A DNA stretch of 64,000 nucleotides from G963663315 sp965204925 (GTDB lineage: Bacteria > Pseudomonadota > Gammaproteobacteria > Arenicellales > Poriferihabitantaceae): assembly GCA_965204925.1 (NCBI GenBank), contig OZ242021.1, forward strand, positions 2,559,765-2,623,764. Reading direction: 5' to 3'. The translations under genes and the position numbers were made by a program. The number at the start of each line of letters is the position of its first letter. The first letter of the stretch is position 1. The notes beneath the pieces were generated by a model, which worked only from the letters and a program-made list of their open reading frames with translations, was not told where the DNA came from and ran no database searches. Positions 16,420 through 25,924 of this stretch are shown here, piece by piece.

Positions 16420-19038
16420 TCATCCCAGACTGCGGGTAACGATCTCCCGGACATCGGTCGACAGGCCGTTAACGTTCAGAATACGGTTCAGCGTTTCGTG
16501 CATTTTTTCTTTCAGCGCCGGTTTGTACTTCCCCCAGTTGCTCAGGGCAGACGCCAGACGGGCACATACTTGGGGATTGACCGGATCGAGTATTTCCACC
16601 CATTCCAGCAGGAACTCGTATCCGCTGCCGTCCTGTGCGTGGAAGCAGGCAGGATTGCCGTGGGTGAAACCCAGCAACAGCGAGTAGACCTTGTTCGGAT
16701 TCATGTAATCGAACCCTTCATGCCGGGTCAGCATCCTGACCCGCTCCAGCGTGCCCGGGTCAGGTACAGCGGCCTGTGCTCTCAGCCAGTTGTCTACGAC
16801 CAGTGGTTCGTCTTTCCACCGTTCATAGAAATCATCCAGTATTTGTTCCTTTTCAGGACACGTCGATCTGCAGATGAGCGTCATTGCCTGCGCTGAATCG
16901 GTCATGCACTTCGCATTGTCCAGTTGTTCAATACACAAGGCATGGGCCTGTCCGCTATCCAGCGTAATGAGGTAGTCCAGACACTGGTCTCTCAAATCAC
17001 GCGCCCTGATTTCATGCGCCAGCGGGTTTCCGTTGTTCAGGCTCTGGCATTCATGATAAACCCGATTCAATGCCGCCTCCGAGCGCGCCGCAAGAAAGAC
17101 TTTCATTTCCCGGTGAACGTTTTGAATGGACTGGGGATCTATCGGGCAGACCTGTTCGCTCAGGTAGGCGATCGTGGGCAAGGACAGCAACAGGGCTGTG
17201 AACGTGGGATCAGGGTTGTAATTCGCCAATGCTGCATCGAACAGTTCGTTCAGCTCAGGATTGAATTTCAGGTCTTTGCTATTCTGGCATCTTTCAAGGT
17301 TGGCAAGAAGATCGTGAAGATAAAGTCTCTGGCCTGAATCCCAGCGGTTGAACGGGTCGTCATCATGCTCAAGCAGCGTTTTCAGTTGCTGGCCGGAAAG
17401 ATTCGCTTCGAGTTCAACGGGGGCGCTGAATCCACGCAGGAGTGAAGGAACCGGCCGGCTTTGAATATTTGAAAACCGGTATGTCTGTTCGGATTTATCC
17501 AGACACAACACCCGTTCCCTCTCACCGCGGCCAAGATCGAGTTTTTCTCCGGATTCGCTGAACAACGCTGTCCTGACCGGTATCACGAAAGGCTCTTTGG
17601 CGGATTGACCCGGTGTGTCGGGACACCTCTGCGAGAGAACCAGTTCAAATGTCCTGTTATCGGAATGGTAGCGGGATTTTGCCGAAACGACCGGGGTGCC
17701 CGCCTGATCGTACCAGTTCCCGAACTGCGTCAGGTCGCGCTCGCTGACCTGTTCCATTGATGCGATAAACTGTTCGACCGTCACCGCCTGCCCGTCCCAA
17801 GTCTCGAAATAATGATCGGTTCCCTTGCGAAACAACTCGGCTCCCAGCAGCGTATGTATCATCCTGACTACTTCAGCCCCTTTTTCATATACGGTCGCCG
17901 TGTAGAAGTTGTTTATTGTCTGATAGGATTCGGGACGAACCGGGTGCGCCATCGGGCCGGCATCTTCCCTGAACTGGTGAGACCTCAACACACGGACATC
18001 TTCAATGCGCTTGGCCGCTCTTGACCCCATGTCGGCGCTGAACTCCTGATCCCTGAAAACGGTGAAGCCTTCCTTGAGGCTAAGCTGGAACCAGTCCCGG
18101 CAAGTGACCCGGTTCCCGGACCAGTTGTGGAAATACTCATGTCCGACAACTGATTCCACATTTTGAAAATCGGAATCTGTAGCCATTCTCATGTCCGCCA
18201 GCACATATTTTGTGTTGAATATGTTCAGGCTCTTGTTTTCCATCGCGCCCATGTTGAAATCGTCCACCGCGACCACATTGAACAAATCCAGATCATATGT
18301 CCGTCCATATACCTGCTCATCCCACCTCATAGCCTTTTTCAGGGATTGCATCGCATGAGCACACTTGTCGATATCGTAGCCTCTGGCGAAAAATCGCAAC
18401 GTGACATTCCGCCCACCCATGGTCAGAAAATGATCTTCAAGGCAATTCAGGCGACCGGCGACAATAGCGAACAGATAAGTCGGCTTCAAAAAAGGATCGT
18501 CCCAGACTGCAAAATGCCTGCCGCCCTCCAGGTCTCCCTGATCGACCAGGTTGCCGTTACACAATAAAACGGGAAACCGGGTTTTGTCGGCGCTCAGCCT
18601 GACCCGGTACCGGGCCAGATTGTCGGGACGGTCAATAGCCGGAGTAATCCTCCGGTAACCCTCGGCTTCACACTGAGTGCAGAGCATATCCCCGGACTTG
18701 TACAACCCCATCAACGCGGTGTTTCCTGAGGGATCAAGCGTGTTGCGGATTTTCAGTTCGAAGCGCTCCGGCACGTTGAAAACAGTCAGGTGACGATCGG
18801 AAACTTCATATTGACCGCGGTCCAGCATACGCCCGTCAAGGCAGACCGAATCAATATCGATCAACTCGCAATCCAGTTTCAGATCAACCGCATCCGGAGA
18901 ACTTCGGCTGACCCTGTGTACGGCCTCCACCCGGCAGTCCCGGAAATCAAGCCGGATGTCGAGGCGCGAACAGGTGATCAGATAATCGGGCTTGCGGTAA
19001 GCCGACCGCCAGATAGTAACAGGAGAGCCGGGTTCCAT
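16420..19038 (-). CDS. pepN: Aminopeptidase N (M1 family)
   Basis: Cytosolic zinc aminopeptidase that removes N-terminal residues from peptides. The exopeptidase motif GAMENKSLNIFN and the zinc site VGHEYFHNWSGN ... LKEGFTVFRDQEF (HExxH plus a distal Glu) are intact around residues 264-330. Choosing ATG 19038 gives 872 residues, near the E. coli 870. A TTG at 19062 would overlap the end of the ferredoxin gene by 11 bp and cannot be excluded. It lies directly downstream of fdxA on the same strand. Confidence 0.94.
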   Translation of the reverse strand: MEPGSPVTIWRSAYRKPDYLITCSRLDIRLDFRDCRVEAVHRVSRSSPDAVDLKLDCELIDIDSVCLDGRMLDRGQYEVSDRHLTVFNVPERFELKIRNTLDPSGNTALMGLYKSGDMLCTQCEAEGYRRITPAIDRPDNLARYRVRLSADKTRFPVLLCNGNLVDQGDLEGGRHFAVWDDPFLKPTYLFAIVAGRLNCLEDHFLTMGGRNVTLRFFARGYDIDKCAHAMQSLKKAMRWDEQVYGRTYDLDLFNVVAVDDFNMGAMENKSLNIFNTKYVLADMRMATDSDFQNVESVVGHEYFHNWSGNRVTCRDWFQLSLKEGFTVFRDQEFSADMGSRAAKRIEDVRVLRSHQFREDAGPMAHPVRPESYQTINNFYTATVYEKGAEVVRMIHTLLGAELFRKGTDHYFETWDGQAVTVEQFIASMEQVSERDLTQFGNWYDQAGTPVVSAKSRYHSDNRTFELVLSQRCPDTPGQSAKEPFVIPVRTALFSESGEKLDLGRGERERVLCLDKSEQTYRFSNIQSRPVPSLLRGFSAPVELEANLSGQQLKTLLEHDDDPFNRWDSGQRLYLHDLLANLERCQNSKDLKFNPELNELFDAALANYNPDPTFTALLLSLPTIAYLSEQVCPIDPQSIQNVHREMKVFLAARSEAALNRVYHECQSLNNGNPLAHEIRARDLRDQCLDYLITLDSGQAHALCIEQLDNAKCMTDSAQAMTLICRSTCPEKEQILDDFYERWKDEPLVVDNWLRAQAAVPDPGTLERVRMLTRHEGFDYMNPNKVYSLLLGFTHGNPACFHAQDGSGYEFLLEWVEILDPVNPQVCARLASALSNWGKYKPALKEKMHETLNRILNVNGLSTDVREIVTRSLG

Positions 19039-19051
19039 GGCAAGCGGGATC

Positions 19052-19375
19052 TTATTTTTCAAGATATTTCAGTTTGTCCTTTACGTCCCGCCATTTGTCC
19101 GCGTCAGCCGGAGGCGGCTTCATTTCCGAAATGACCGGCCATTTTTGGCTCAAGTCGCTATTCAGCTCCAGAAAATGCCGTTGCTCCTCCGGCAATTCAT
19201 CTTCGGAATAAATCGCGTTGACGGGGCATTCCGGTTCACACAAGCTACAGTCGATACATTCTTCAGGGTCGATCACGAGGAAGTTGGGGCCTTCGTGGAA
19301 ACAATCCACCGGGCACACTTCAACACAATCTGTCAGTTTGCAACGAATGCAGGATTCGACTACCACATAGGTCAT
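19052..19375 (-). CDS. fdxA: 7Fe ferredoxin (FdxA type)
   Basis: A 107-residue cytosolic electron carrier with one [3Fe-4S] and one [4Fe-4S] cluster. MTYVVVESCIRCKLTDCVEV then CPVDC, and ECIDCSLCEPECPVNAI, reproduce the cysteine layout of Azotobacter ferredoxin I; the long C-terminal segment after the clusters is also family-typical. Start is ATG 19375; a longer upstream frame has no family support. A mutS-fdxA order is common in gammaproteobacteria. Confidence 0.95.
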   Translation of the reverse strand: MTYVVVESCIRCKLTDCVEVCPVDCFHEGPNFLVIDPEECIDCSLCEPECPVNAIYSEDELPEEQRHFLELNSDLSQKWPVISEMKPPPADADKWRDVKDKLKYLEK

Positions 19376-19461
19376 TTGTCCGGCTCCACAGACAGGAATA
19401 ATTGATTTCGGAAGGTGTATTATAAATTTTCCGGCGTCTGGATAACAGGCATACAATCCCG

Positions 19462-22044
19462 TTAACGGCCTTTCTCCCATAACAACCGGGTAAGTTCGTA
19501 CAACATATTGAGCGCCTCCAGCGGGGATGTGTCATCCGCTGAAAATTCTTTTAACCGGGTAATGACCGCCTGTTCCGCGGCCCGGTTTTCAGAAAACAGA
19601 CCAGGCTGCCGGACGGCGCCGGGACTGTCCGTGTCCGCGCGGTTTGCATGACGCTCTTCCAGCACCCGCATCCGGGTTCGTGATTCCTCGATCACCTCAT
19701 CAGGGATACCCGCCAGTCTGGCCACCTGAAGGCCGTAACTCCGGCTTGCCGGACCGTTTTTTACACTGTAAAGGAAAATAATATCGTTGCCGTATTCGAC
19801 CGCATCCAGATGAATGTTTTCCGCTCCCGGCAGATGGTCCGCCAATGCCGTCAACTCGAAATAGTGAGTCGAAAACAGGGTAAATGAGCGCACCCGGGTC
19901 GCCAAGTATCTGGCGCATGCCCAAGCCAGGGACAGTCCGTCATAAGTACTCGTTCCACGGCCTATTTCGTCTACCAGAACGAGGCTGTCTTTCGTCGCAT
20001 TGCGCAGGATATGGGCCATCTCCGTCATTTCGACCATGAACGTCGAACGGCCTCCGGCGAGGTCATCCGCCGAGCCTATACGGGTATATATTCGATCGAC
20101 CGGCCCGATCCGGGCTGATTGGGCAGGGACGAAGCAACCGGTATGGGCAAGCAGGGTAATGATCGCCACCTGACGCATATACGTACTCTTGCCTCCCATA
20201 TTGGGACCAGTGATGATCTGCATGCGGGAGCGCTCGGTCAGGTCGGTAGAATTGGCAATAAAACGATTCTCGAGTACCTGTTCTATAACAGGGTGCCGTC
20301 CATCCACGATGGAAAGTGACGTGTAATCAACCAACTCGGGGCGGTTCAGTCGTAACGCGGCCGCACACTCTGCGAAATTGCCGATACAATCAATTATGGC
20401 CAGGTTATCGGCGCATTGCAGTAACTCCGGGACTTCGGGAACCAGTGTTTCGATCAACTGATCATACAACCATTTTTCCCTGGACAGCGCCTTGCTCCTT
20501 GCGCCCAGAATCCGGTCTTCGAGTTCCTTCAGTTCCTCCGTAACGAATCTTTCTGCATTTTTAATGGTCTGTCTGCGAATATATTCCTGCGGCGCCTGCT
20601 CCGATTGTGAGCGGGGGATCTCAATGTAATAGCCGTGTACCCGATTGTAGCGCACTTTAAGGTTGCCGATTCCCGTGCGTTGTTTTTCCCGGCCTTCCAG
20701 ATCGATGAGAAAGTCGCCTGAATCCCGCTGAAGGCGGCGTAACTGGCCCAGTTCATCATCATAATCGTCCCGCAATACGCCGCCATCGCGTATCAGGGCA
20801 GGGCAGTCATCCTTTACCGCCCGCGCCAGCAACTCCCGAATATGCGGTCTCGGCCGTAACTGTTCTTTCAACGAATCAATCAACGCCGACGGAGTGTCTC
20901 TGATCAATTCGTTAAGCGCGGGCAACACATCCAGCGCCGTCTTCAAACGAACGAGGTCTCTGGGGCGCGCTGATTTCATGGCCACCCGGGCAAGAATCCG
21001 CTCAATGTCGCCGACCTGCTTCAGAAGAGATTTCAAATCAGCGTAATACTGACTGTCCAGCAACCACTCCACCCCGTCATGCCGTTTGCGAAGCTCATCA
21101 ATATCCCGGATCGGACCATTGAACCACCGTCGCAGCATTCTGGCGCCCATTGGCGTAGCACAGCGATCAAACAGCCCGATCAGGGAAAGGGCGCCCCGCC
21201 CGCTTCCGGGATTCTCTATTTCAAGGTTATTGCGCGTGACCGTGTCAATTACAATGGCGCTGTTCGGACTTTCAAACTCGATTCCCTTGATATGTGGCAT
21301 GGCCTGCCCATGCACATCCTTGACATAGTGGATCAGGGCGCCCGCACAGCGGGTTGCCGATGGATACCGGTGGCAGTCAAAAGGCTCCAGGGTTCGTGTC
21401 GAGAAAAGACTGCATAAAACCTGTTCGGCGCGGGCCCGGTCGAAATACCAGTCCGGTATCGTGGTTTCATGGCCAATATTAAATAATTTTGTCTGATTCT
21501 CCGCGACCAGCACCTCCTCGGCATTGAACCGCATCAGCCCGCTATCCAGCTTTTCCCGGGAATCGATCTCATAACCCTTGAACCGTCCACTGGAAATTTC
21601 CAGTGTAGCCATACCTGTCCTGCCGTTATTTTCGAACAACGCGGCAATAATATTCTCCACCCGATCGGCCAGCAGGATTTCTTCGGTCAGGGTTCCCGGA
21701 GTAATAACCCGGACGACTTTCCTTTCCACGGGACCTTTGGAAGCGCCCGGGTCACCGACCTGCTCACAGATTGCCACCGATACCCGTTGCTTTAGCAGAC
21801 TGGCAAGATATTGATCCACACTATGCCAGGGAACCCCGGCCATCGGGATAGCCACATCACCCGATTTCCCTCTGGAAGTCAGCGTGATGTCAAGCAGCTC
21901 CGCTGCCTTTTTGGCGTCATCATAAAAGAGTTCATAGAAATCCCCCATGCGATAGAACAGCAATGTGTCCGGGTAGTCGGACTTGATTCCCAGATACTGC
22001 TGCATGATCGGAGTGTGCGCCGGAGACGGCGCGGGCAAAGTCAT
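19462..22044 (-). CDS. mutS: DNA mismatch repair protein MutS
   Basis: Recognises base mismatches and small loops and starts mismatch repair with MutL. At 860 residues it is close to the E. coli 853. The mismatch-reading Phe-x-Glu is present (MGDFYELFYDDAKKAAELL, residues about 34-52). The ABC-type ATPase carries TGPNMGGKSTYMRQVA, Walker B LVLVDEIGRGTSTYDG and the STHYFEL segment. The ATG overlaps the suhB TGA (ATGA), so it is translated in one unit with GNAT-suhB. Confidence 0.97.
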   Translation of the reverse strand: MTLPAPSPAHTPIMQQYLGIKSDYPDTLLFYRMGDFYELFYDDAKKAAELLDITLTSRGKSGDVAIPMAGVPWHSVDQYLASLLKQRVSVAICEQVGDPGASKGPVERKVVRVITPGTLTEEILLADRVENIIAALFENNGRTGMATLEISSGRFKGYEIDSREKLDSGLMRFNAEEVLVAENQTKLFNIGHETTIPDWYFDRARAEQVLCSLFSTRTLEPFDCHRYPSATRCAGALIHYVKDVHGQAMPHIKGIEFESPNSAIVIDTVTRNNLEIENPGSGRGALSLIGLFDRCATPMGARMLRRWFNGPIRDIDELRKRHDGVEWLLDSQYYADLKSLLKQVGDIERILARVAMKSARPRDLVRLKTALDVLPALNELIRDTPSALIDSLKEQLRPRPHIRELLARAVKDDCPALIRDGGVLRDDYDDELGQLRRLQRDSGDFLIDLEGREKQRTGIGNLKVRYNRVHGYYIEIPRSQSEQAPQEYIRRQTIKNAERFVTEELKELEDRILGARSKALSREKWLYDQLIETLVPEVPELLQCADNLAIIDCIGNFAECAAALRLNRPELVDYTSLSIVDGRHPVIEQVLENRFIANSTDLTERSRMQIITGPNMGGKSTYMRQVAIITLLAHTGCFVPAQSARIGPVDRIYTRIGSADDLAGGRSTFMVEMTEMAHILRNATKDSLVLVDEIGRGTSTYDGLSLAWACARYLATRVRSFTLFSTHYFELTALADHLPGAENIHLDAVEYGNDIIFLYSVKNGPASRSYGLQVARLAGIPDEVIEESRTRMRVLEERHANRADTDSPGAVRQPGLFSENRAAEQAVITRLKEFSADDTSPLEALNMLYELTRLLWEKGR

Positions 22045-22856
22045 AAAACACTACCCAGGCCGGTTTTGATAAGGAGCAACAACTCATTGAATATTTTGGG
22101 GTTTGCGCAGACTATGTTGCCGTTTTCCAAAAAATTCTGCCTGCCTTCAAAATCTGCAACGAGGCCGCGCGCCTCACGTACGATCAGGCTTCCGGCAGCC
22201 ACATCCCAGATTTTCAATCGCGGCTCCCAGAAAGCGTCCGTACGTCCACAGGCGACATAGGCCAGATCAAGCGCGGCAGAACCGGTATGGCGGATACCGG
22301 CCGACTTCATGACCACCGTATCCAGACACTTGATCCACAGTTCGAAATGCGGCAAGTCCCGGGCAGGATAGCCCACCGTCACGAGGCTGTTTTCCAGATG
22401 AGTCTGGCCGCTGACCCGAATTCTTCTGTTGTCAAGCTGGGCCCCCTGTCCGCGGGAAGCGGTAAACAGTTCATTGCGCAATGGATTGAATATGATTCCA
22501 TGCTCCATCTTGCCCTGGCAGCGGATGCCAATCGACACCGCATAATCCGGGTAGCCGTGCAGAAAATTGGTCGTGCCATCCAGCGGGTCGATAATCCACT
22601 CCACTTCGTCCCTGTTGCTGTGAGCTTCTGCAGATGTGCGCTCACTTCCACTTTCCTCCGCGAGGATGCGGTGGTTCGGATAGGAGCGCTGGATGACATC
22701 AATGATTTCATCCTCCGCAGCCTGATCCACTTCAGAGACAAAATCATTCCTTCCCTTCTTCTCCACAGCAAGCCGGTCTACCTGATCCATATACCGGATT
22801 ATGATGCTTCCGGCGTTGCGCGCCGCCCTGATTCCTGTGTTTACCAACGGATTCAT
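22041..22856 (-). CDS. suhB: Inositol-1-monophosphatase family protein SuhB
   Basis: A 271-residue Mg-dependent phosphatase fold. Metal-binding motifs are seen: ILAEESGSE (Glu), WIIDPLDGTTNF (Asp-Pro-Leu-Asp-Gly-Thr) and the C-terminal LKIWDVAAGSLIVREA. In gammaproteobacteria SuhB also acts with Nus factors in rRNA antitermination and maturation. The ATG overlaps the upstream GNAT stop by ATGA and its own stop overlaps mutS in the same way. Confidence 0.95.
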   Translation of the reverse strand: MNPLVNTGIRAARNAGSIIIRYMDQVDRLAVEKKGRNDFVSEVDQAAEDEIIDVIQRSYPNHRILAEESGSERTSAEAHSNRDEVEWIIDPLDGTTNFLHGYPDYAVSIGIRCQGKMEHGIIFNPLRNELFTASRGQGAQLDNRRIRVSGQTHLENSLVTVGYPARDLPHFELWIKCLDTVVMKSAGIRHTGSAALDLAYVACGRTDAFWEPRLKIWDVAAGSLIVREARGLVADFEGRQNFLENGNIVCANPKIFNELLLLIKTGLGSVL

Positions 22857-23596
22857 CGTGCGAATCCACCGCCTGACGCCATTCTGGTCAGGGCAGACAA
22901 GGAACGTTTCTGCACACCGCCGGGATCAAAATTATCTGCGGATAACCAGGTTTCATACGATATCCTGAGCTCCGGCCATTCCCGGTCAAGAATGGAAAAC
23001 CAGGCCGTATCCCGGTTGCGTCCCTTGACCACTGCCGCCTGACGAAAAATACCTTCAAAGGTAAACCCCAGGCGCCTGGCGGCGTCACAGGATTTTTGAT
23101 TCAACGCATTACATTTCCATTCATAACGCCGGTACCCCATGTCAAATACGTTTTCCATCATCAGATACATGGCTTCGGTCGCTGCGCGTGTACGTTGCAG
23201 GGCAGGGGAATAGTTGATATGCCCCACTTCGATTGATCCGGTAGCCGGCCTGATTCCCAGGTAACTGGCGACCCCCGATGCCAGGCCGGTTTGATTGTCC
23301 ACAATCGCATAGAAAAAAGGGTCCCCGGTGTAACAGTCCTCATTCATCCACCGCCGATAATCTTCGAGAGTCCCGAATGGTCCGTAAGGCAAATAAACCC
23401 AGATACGGTTTTCCGTATCCCGCCGACAGGCATTGAACAACTGTTCACTGTGTTCAACGCTGAGAGGCTCACATCGACAATACTGCCCGCGGAGAATCCT
23501 GCGACCGGGAGACCCGGCGCCTTTCCAGTCGTTGACTTCGAACCCGACGGCCATTCCCAGTTCATTGGTCGAGTTCGGCGGAGCGGCAACAGGCAT
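22853..23596 (-). CDS. GNAT N-acetyltransferase (RimJ/RimL-like)
   Basis: A 247-residue acetyltransferase of the GNAT fold. The family pattern includes EDYRRWMNE, SIEVGHINYSPALQRTRAATEAMYLMM (acetyl-CoA binding region) and YEWKCNALNQKSCDAARRLG, leading to GFTFEGIFRQ, which is typical of RimJ/RimL relatives and related uncharacterised acetyltransferases. The substrate cannot be deduced. It is first of three overlapping genes (GNAT-suhB-mutS, ATGA junctions). The N-terminal ~35 residues look less conserved, so the start is moderately certain. Confidence 0.85.
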   Translation of the reverse strand: MPVAAPPNSTNELGMAVGFEVNDWKGAGSPGRRILRGQYCRCEPLSVEHSEQLFNACRRDTENRIWVYLPYGPFGTLEDYRRWMNEDCYTGDPFFYAIVDNQTGLASGVASYLGIRPATGSIEVGHINYSPALQRTRAATEAMYLMMENVFDMGYRRYEWKCNALNQKSCDAARRLGFTFEGIFRQAAVVKGRNRDTAWFSILDREWPELRISYETWLSADNFDPGGVQKRSLSALTRMASGGGFAR

Positions 23597-23641
23597 CAGT
23601 CTTTCGCGCTGGTTCCGTTTACGATAACCGGCATGAGAAAG

Positions 23642-24829
23642 TCAAAGAACCCGCGCCAGATCGTCAATCAAATCCTGGCCGTCTTCCAGCCCGACGGATA
23701 GTCTGAACAATCCATCGCCGGCCACATCCCGATATTTTTCCAGTTCGGAACCGGTCAGCCGGAAAGAAGATTCGATCAGGTCCGCGGTATCAAGCAAAAA
23801 AATCAGGCTGCGATGATGACCGAGGGACACCGCGTAGTGAATGATCCTCAGTTCCTTCATCATTTTTCTGGCAATGGCCTGTGGTCGCCTGGCGCGAAAA
23901 GCGATCATGCCCGAGAAATTACTCATCTGCTCCCTCGCCAGATCATATTGGGGATGAGACGCGTGCCCCGGATACAGCATGAGGTCGACTCGCGGATGCC
24001 GGTGGAGAAATTCCGCAATCTCCAGGGCGTTTTTCTGGTGTTCCCGCATCCGCAACGGCAGGGTGGCGGCGCCGCGCATGGTCAGCCATGCGTTGAACGG
24101 ACTGAGCACGCCGCCGCAGTGTGTGACCCCGGAGGCGCGCATTTTTGCAATCAGTGCGCCGCTGCCAAGGACCGCCCCGCCCAGCGTATCACCGTGCCCC
24201 GAAATATACTTGGTCAGGGAATGCACGACCAGGTCGGCGCCCAAATCCAGCGGCCGGGTTGCAATCGGGCTGGCAAAAGTGGAATCGACAACGAGGATCG
24301 CATTATTTTGATGAGCAATCGCAGCCGCTCTCTTGATGTCGGTTATACGCAGCAAGGGATTGGAAGGGGTTTCGACCCAGATCATTCGGGTGTTATCCCG
24401 AACAGCCCCGGCGATATTGTGCGGGTCGGACGTGTCGACCGGCGATGTTTCAATGCCGTGCGCCGGCAACAGGTCTCTGGCGATTTCTGCGGTGCCGGGG
24501 TAATTCGTATTGCTGATGACCAGATGCTCGCCGCTTTTCAGCAGGCTGAGTAAAACCCCGGCCGAGGCGGCCATTCCCGAGGCAAAGGCAATACATTGCC
24601 CGGCATTTTCGAGCAGGGCCAGTTTCGTTTCCAGCTGACGTACGGTGGGATTGGACCAGCGTGTGTAGATGAACGGGCTACTCTCATCCACGTTCGTTAC
24701 CGAAAAACTGACGGGTTCCTCAACGACGAAGGTGCTGGACATAACAATGTTGGGCGCCGAGGCGCCGGTCTGCGGGTCGGGAGCCTCCCCGCCATGGACA
24801 GCGATAGTCTGCACGCCTTTTTTATTCAT
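23642..24829 (-). CDS. Cys/Met-metabolism PLP-dependent enzyme (cystathionine/methionine lyase-like)
   Basis: A 395-residue fold-type I PLP enzyme. The PLP lysine lies in VVHSLTKYISGHGD; phosphate-binding and substrate regions show FASGMAASAGVLL, VETPSNPLLRI and VVDSTFASPIATRP. Family members act as cystathionine beta- or gamma-lyase, methionine gamma-lyase or sulfhydrylase, and sequence reading alone does not separate these. Start chosen at ATG 24829, with AAGGAG about 10 bp upstream; GTG 24835 is also possible. It is divergent from the sixA-like gene. A second paralogue lies at 33273-34442. Confidence 0.87.
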   Translation of the reverse strand: MNKKGVQTIAVHGGEAPDPQTGASAPNIVMSSTFVVEEPVSFSVTNVDESSPFIYTRWSNPTVRQLETKLALLENAGQCIAFASGMAASAGVLLSLLKSGEHLVISNTNYPGTAEIARDLLPAHGIETSPVDTSDPHNIAGAVRDNTRMIWVETPSNPLLRITDIKRAAAIAHQNNAILVVDSTFASPIATRPLDLGADLVVHSLTKYISGHGDTLGGAVLGSGALIAKMRASGVTHCGGVLSPFNAWLTMRGAATLPLRMREHQKNALEIAEFLHRHPRVDLMLYPGHASHPQYDLAREQMSNFSGMIAFRARRPQAIARKMMKELRIIHYAVSLGHHRSLIFLLDTADLIESSFRLTGSELEKYRDVAGDGLFRLSVGLEDGQDLIDDLARVL

Positions 24830-24997
24830 AACCACTTCACTCCTTAACGTGAATTTTCAAAATGATTTTGCGATTTATCGCGATCAGCCAGCATTATAAA
24901 TTTATTTTCGGCCGCCGGACATACAGGACGGGTATGGAAACGCAGGGCGGTCAGTTACAATAATACCACTTGAGTTCACTTCATTGGCGAATCAGTC

Positions 24998-25486
24998 ATG
25001 GCGACAAAACAACTTATCCTGCTGCGGCATGCCAAATCCGACTGGTACAGTGGAGTCGGCATCGATCATGACCGTCCATTGAATGATCGGGGGCGCAAGA
25101 ACGCTCCCGCGGTTGGCAAATGGCTCAGGCAACATGGCTATCGACCGCAATACATATTGTGTTCCAGCTCCAGGCGCACCCGACAGACATTGAGCCTGCT
25201 GATTGACGGCAGTGAATGGGAACATATTCCGGTTGATGTATCAAAGGACCTGTACCACGCCGATGAATCTTTTCTCACATACCGTATTGCTACCGGATTC
25301 AGATCATGCGACTCCCTGATGGTCGTGGGTCATAATCCGGGCATTGATATACTGGTTATGCGGTTTTGTCCGCAACTCGAACCGGGTACAAACGGCAAGC
25401 TGATGACCACCGCCGCATGCGCGGTCATCCGCTTTGATGACGAAAGCCTGACCAACCCCTCATTAACCGACTTCCGGAGACCGTGA
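24998..25486 (+). CDS. sixA: SixA-like phosphohistidine phosphatase
   Basis: A 162-residue histidine phosphatase superfamily (RHG) protein. The catalytic motif is LILLRHAKSDW near residues 6-16, with SSSRRTRQTLSLL and the second histidine in MVVGHNPGID. Small proteins of this form dephosphorylate phosphohistidine, for example on phosphotransfer (HPt) domains or PTS proteins. A related metabolic phosphatase is possible. It stands alone, with non-coding DNA on both sides. Confidence 0.83.
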   Translation: MATKQLILLRHAKSDWYSGVGIDHDRPLNDRGRKNAPAVGKWLRQHGYRPQYILCSSSRRTRQTLSLLIDGSEWEHIPVDVSKDLYHADESFLTYRIATGFRSCDSLMVVGHNPGIDILVMRFCPQLEPGTNGKLMTTAACAVIRFDDESLTNPSLTDFRRP

Positions 25487-25601
25487 ACCGGGATATACAG
25501 AAACGGATTATGTCCTCCGACTACAGGTAATGACGATGACAGCCAGTAATATGACTAACCTCTTCGCACTACGCTCACTGTGAATTCACCCAAACAGACA
25601 G

Positions 25602-25647
25602 GAAAGCTCCGTATTTCTTCTGCCCTTATCGAATGTTCGGAGCTTTC
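25602..25647 (+). terminator. Possible terminator hairpin after sixA-like gene
   Basis: A perfect 10-bp inverted repeat, GAAAGCTCCG (25602-25611) and CGGAGCTTTC (25638-25647), with a 26-nt loop. The 3' arm ends in CTTTCTCC, giving only a weak U-tract. The long loop lowers confidence. Confidence 0.3.
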
Positions 25648-25860
25648 TCCATTCCCTGACCGGATTTTTGGACAACGCTGACCCGACACCCGATTCCATA
25701 CCCTCGATCAGTCAGAATGGATTACGCAATGTTTCCCACGCTCTGCGCAACTTGATCTCATAGCAGGATTAAAAGATAATCGCGCGGACGCTGCCGGCTT
25801 GCATTCGATCTTTACGGTGACCTTTTATTCGTGTCAGTGTATCCGGGCGCGGGCGCGGGA

Positions 25861-25878
25861 GGACTGCTGTTTCAGTCC
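25861..25878. promoter_or_regulatory. Short palindrome upstream of recA
   Basis: GGACTG-CTGTTT-CAGTCC, a 6-bp inverted repeat with a 6-bp centre, ending 46 bp before the recA ATG. The position suits an operator or a 5'-UTR hairpin. It does not match the E. coli SOS box spacing. Confidence 0.3.
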
Positions 25879-25924
25879 GCGCGGACACTAATCGAAAATT
25901 CCCGACCAAACTTTACCGGTACAA

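Larger units (their letters stand above)
25487..25924. other. Non-coding region between sixA-like gene and recA
   Basis: About 440 bp with no supported gene. It contains two inverted repeats listed separately (25602-25647 and 25861-25878). No E. coli-type LexA box (CTG-N10-CAG in the usual context) is recognisable in front of recA, although recA is usually SOS-controlled; a divergent operator could be present. cinA, often upstream of recA, is absent. Confidence 0.5.

Noticed and set aside
25861..25878. LexA (SOS) operator in front of recA
   Set aside because: The palindrome spacing (CTG-N6-CAG) differs from the E. coli SOS box (CTG-N10-CAG); left only as a possible operator or hairpin.
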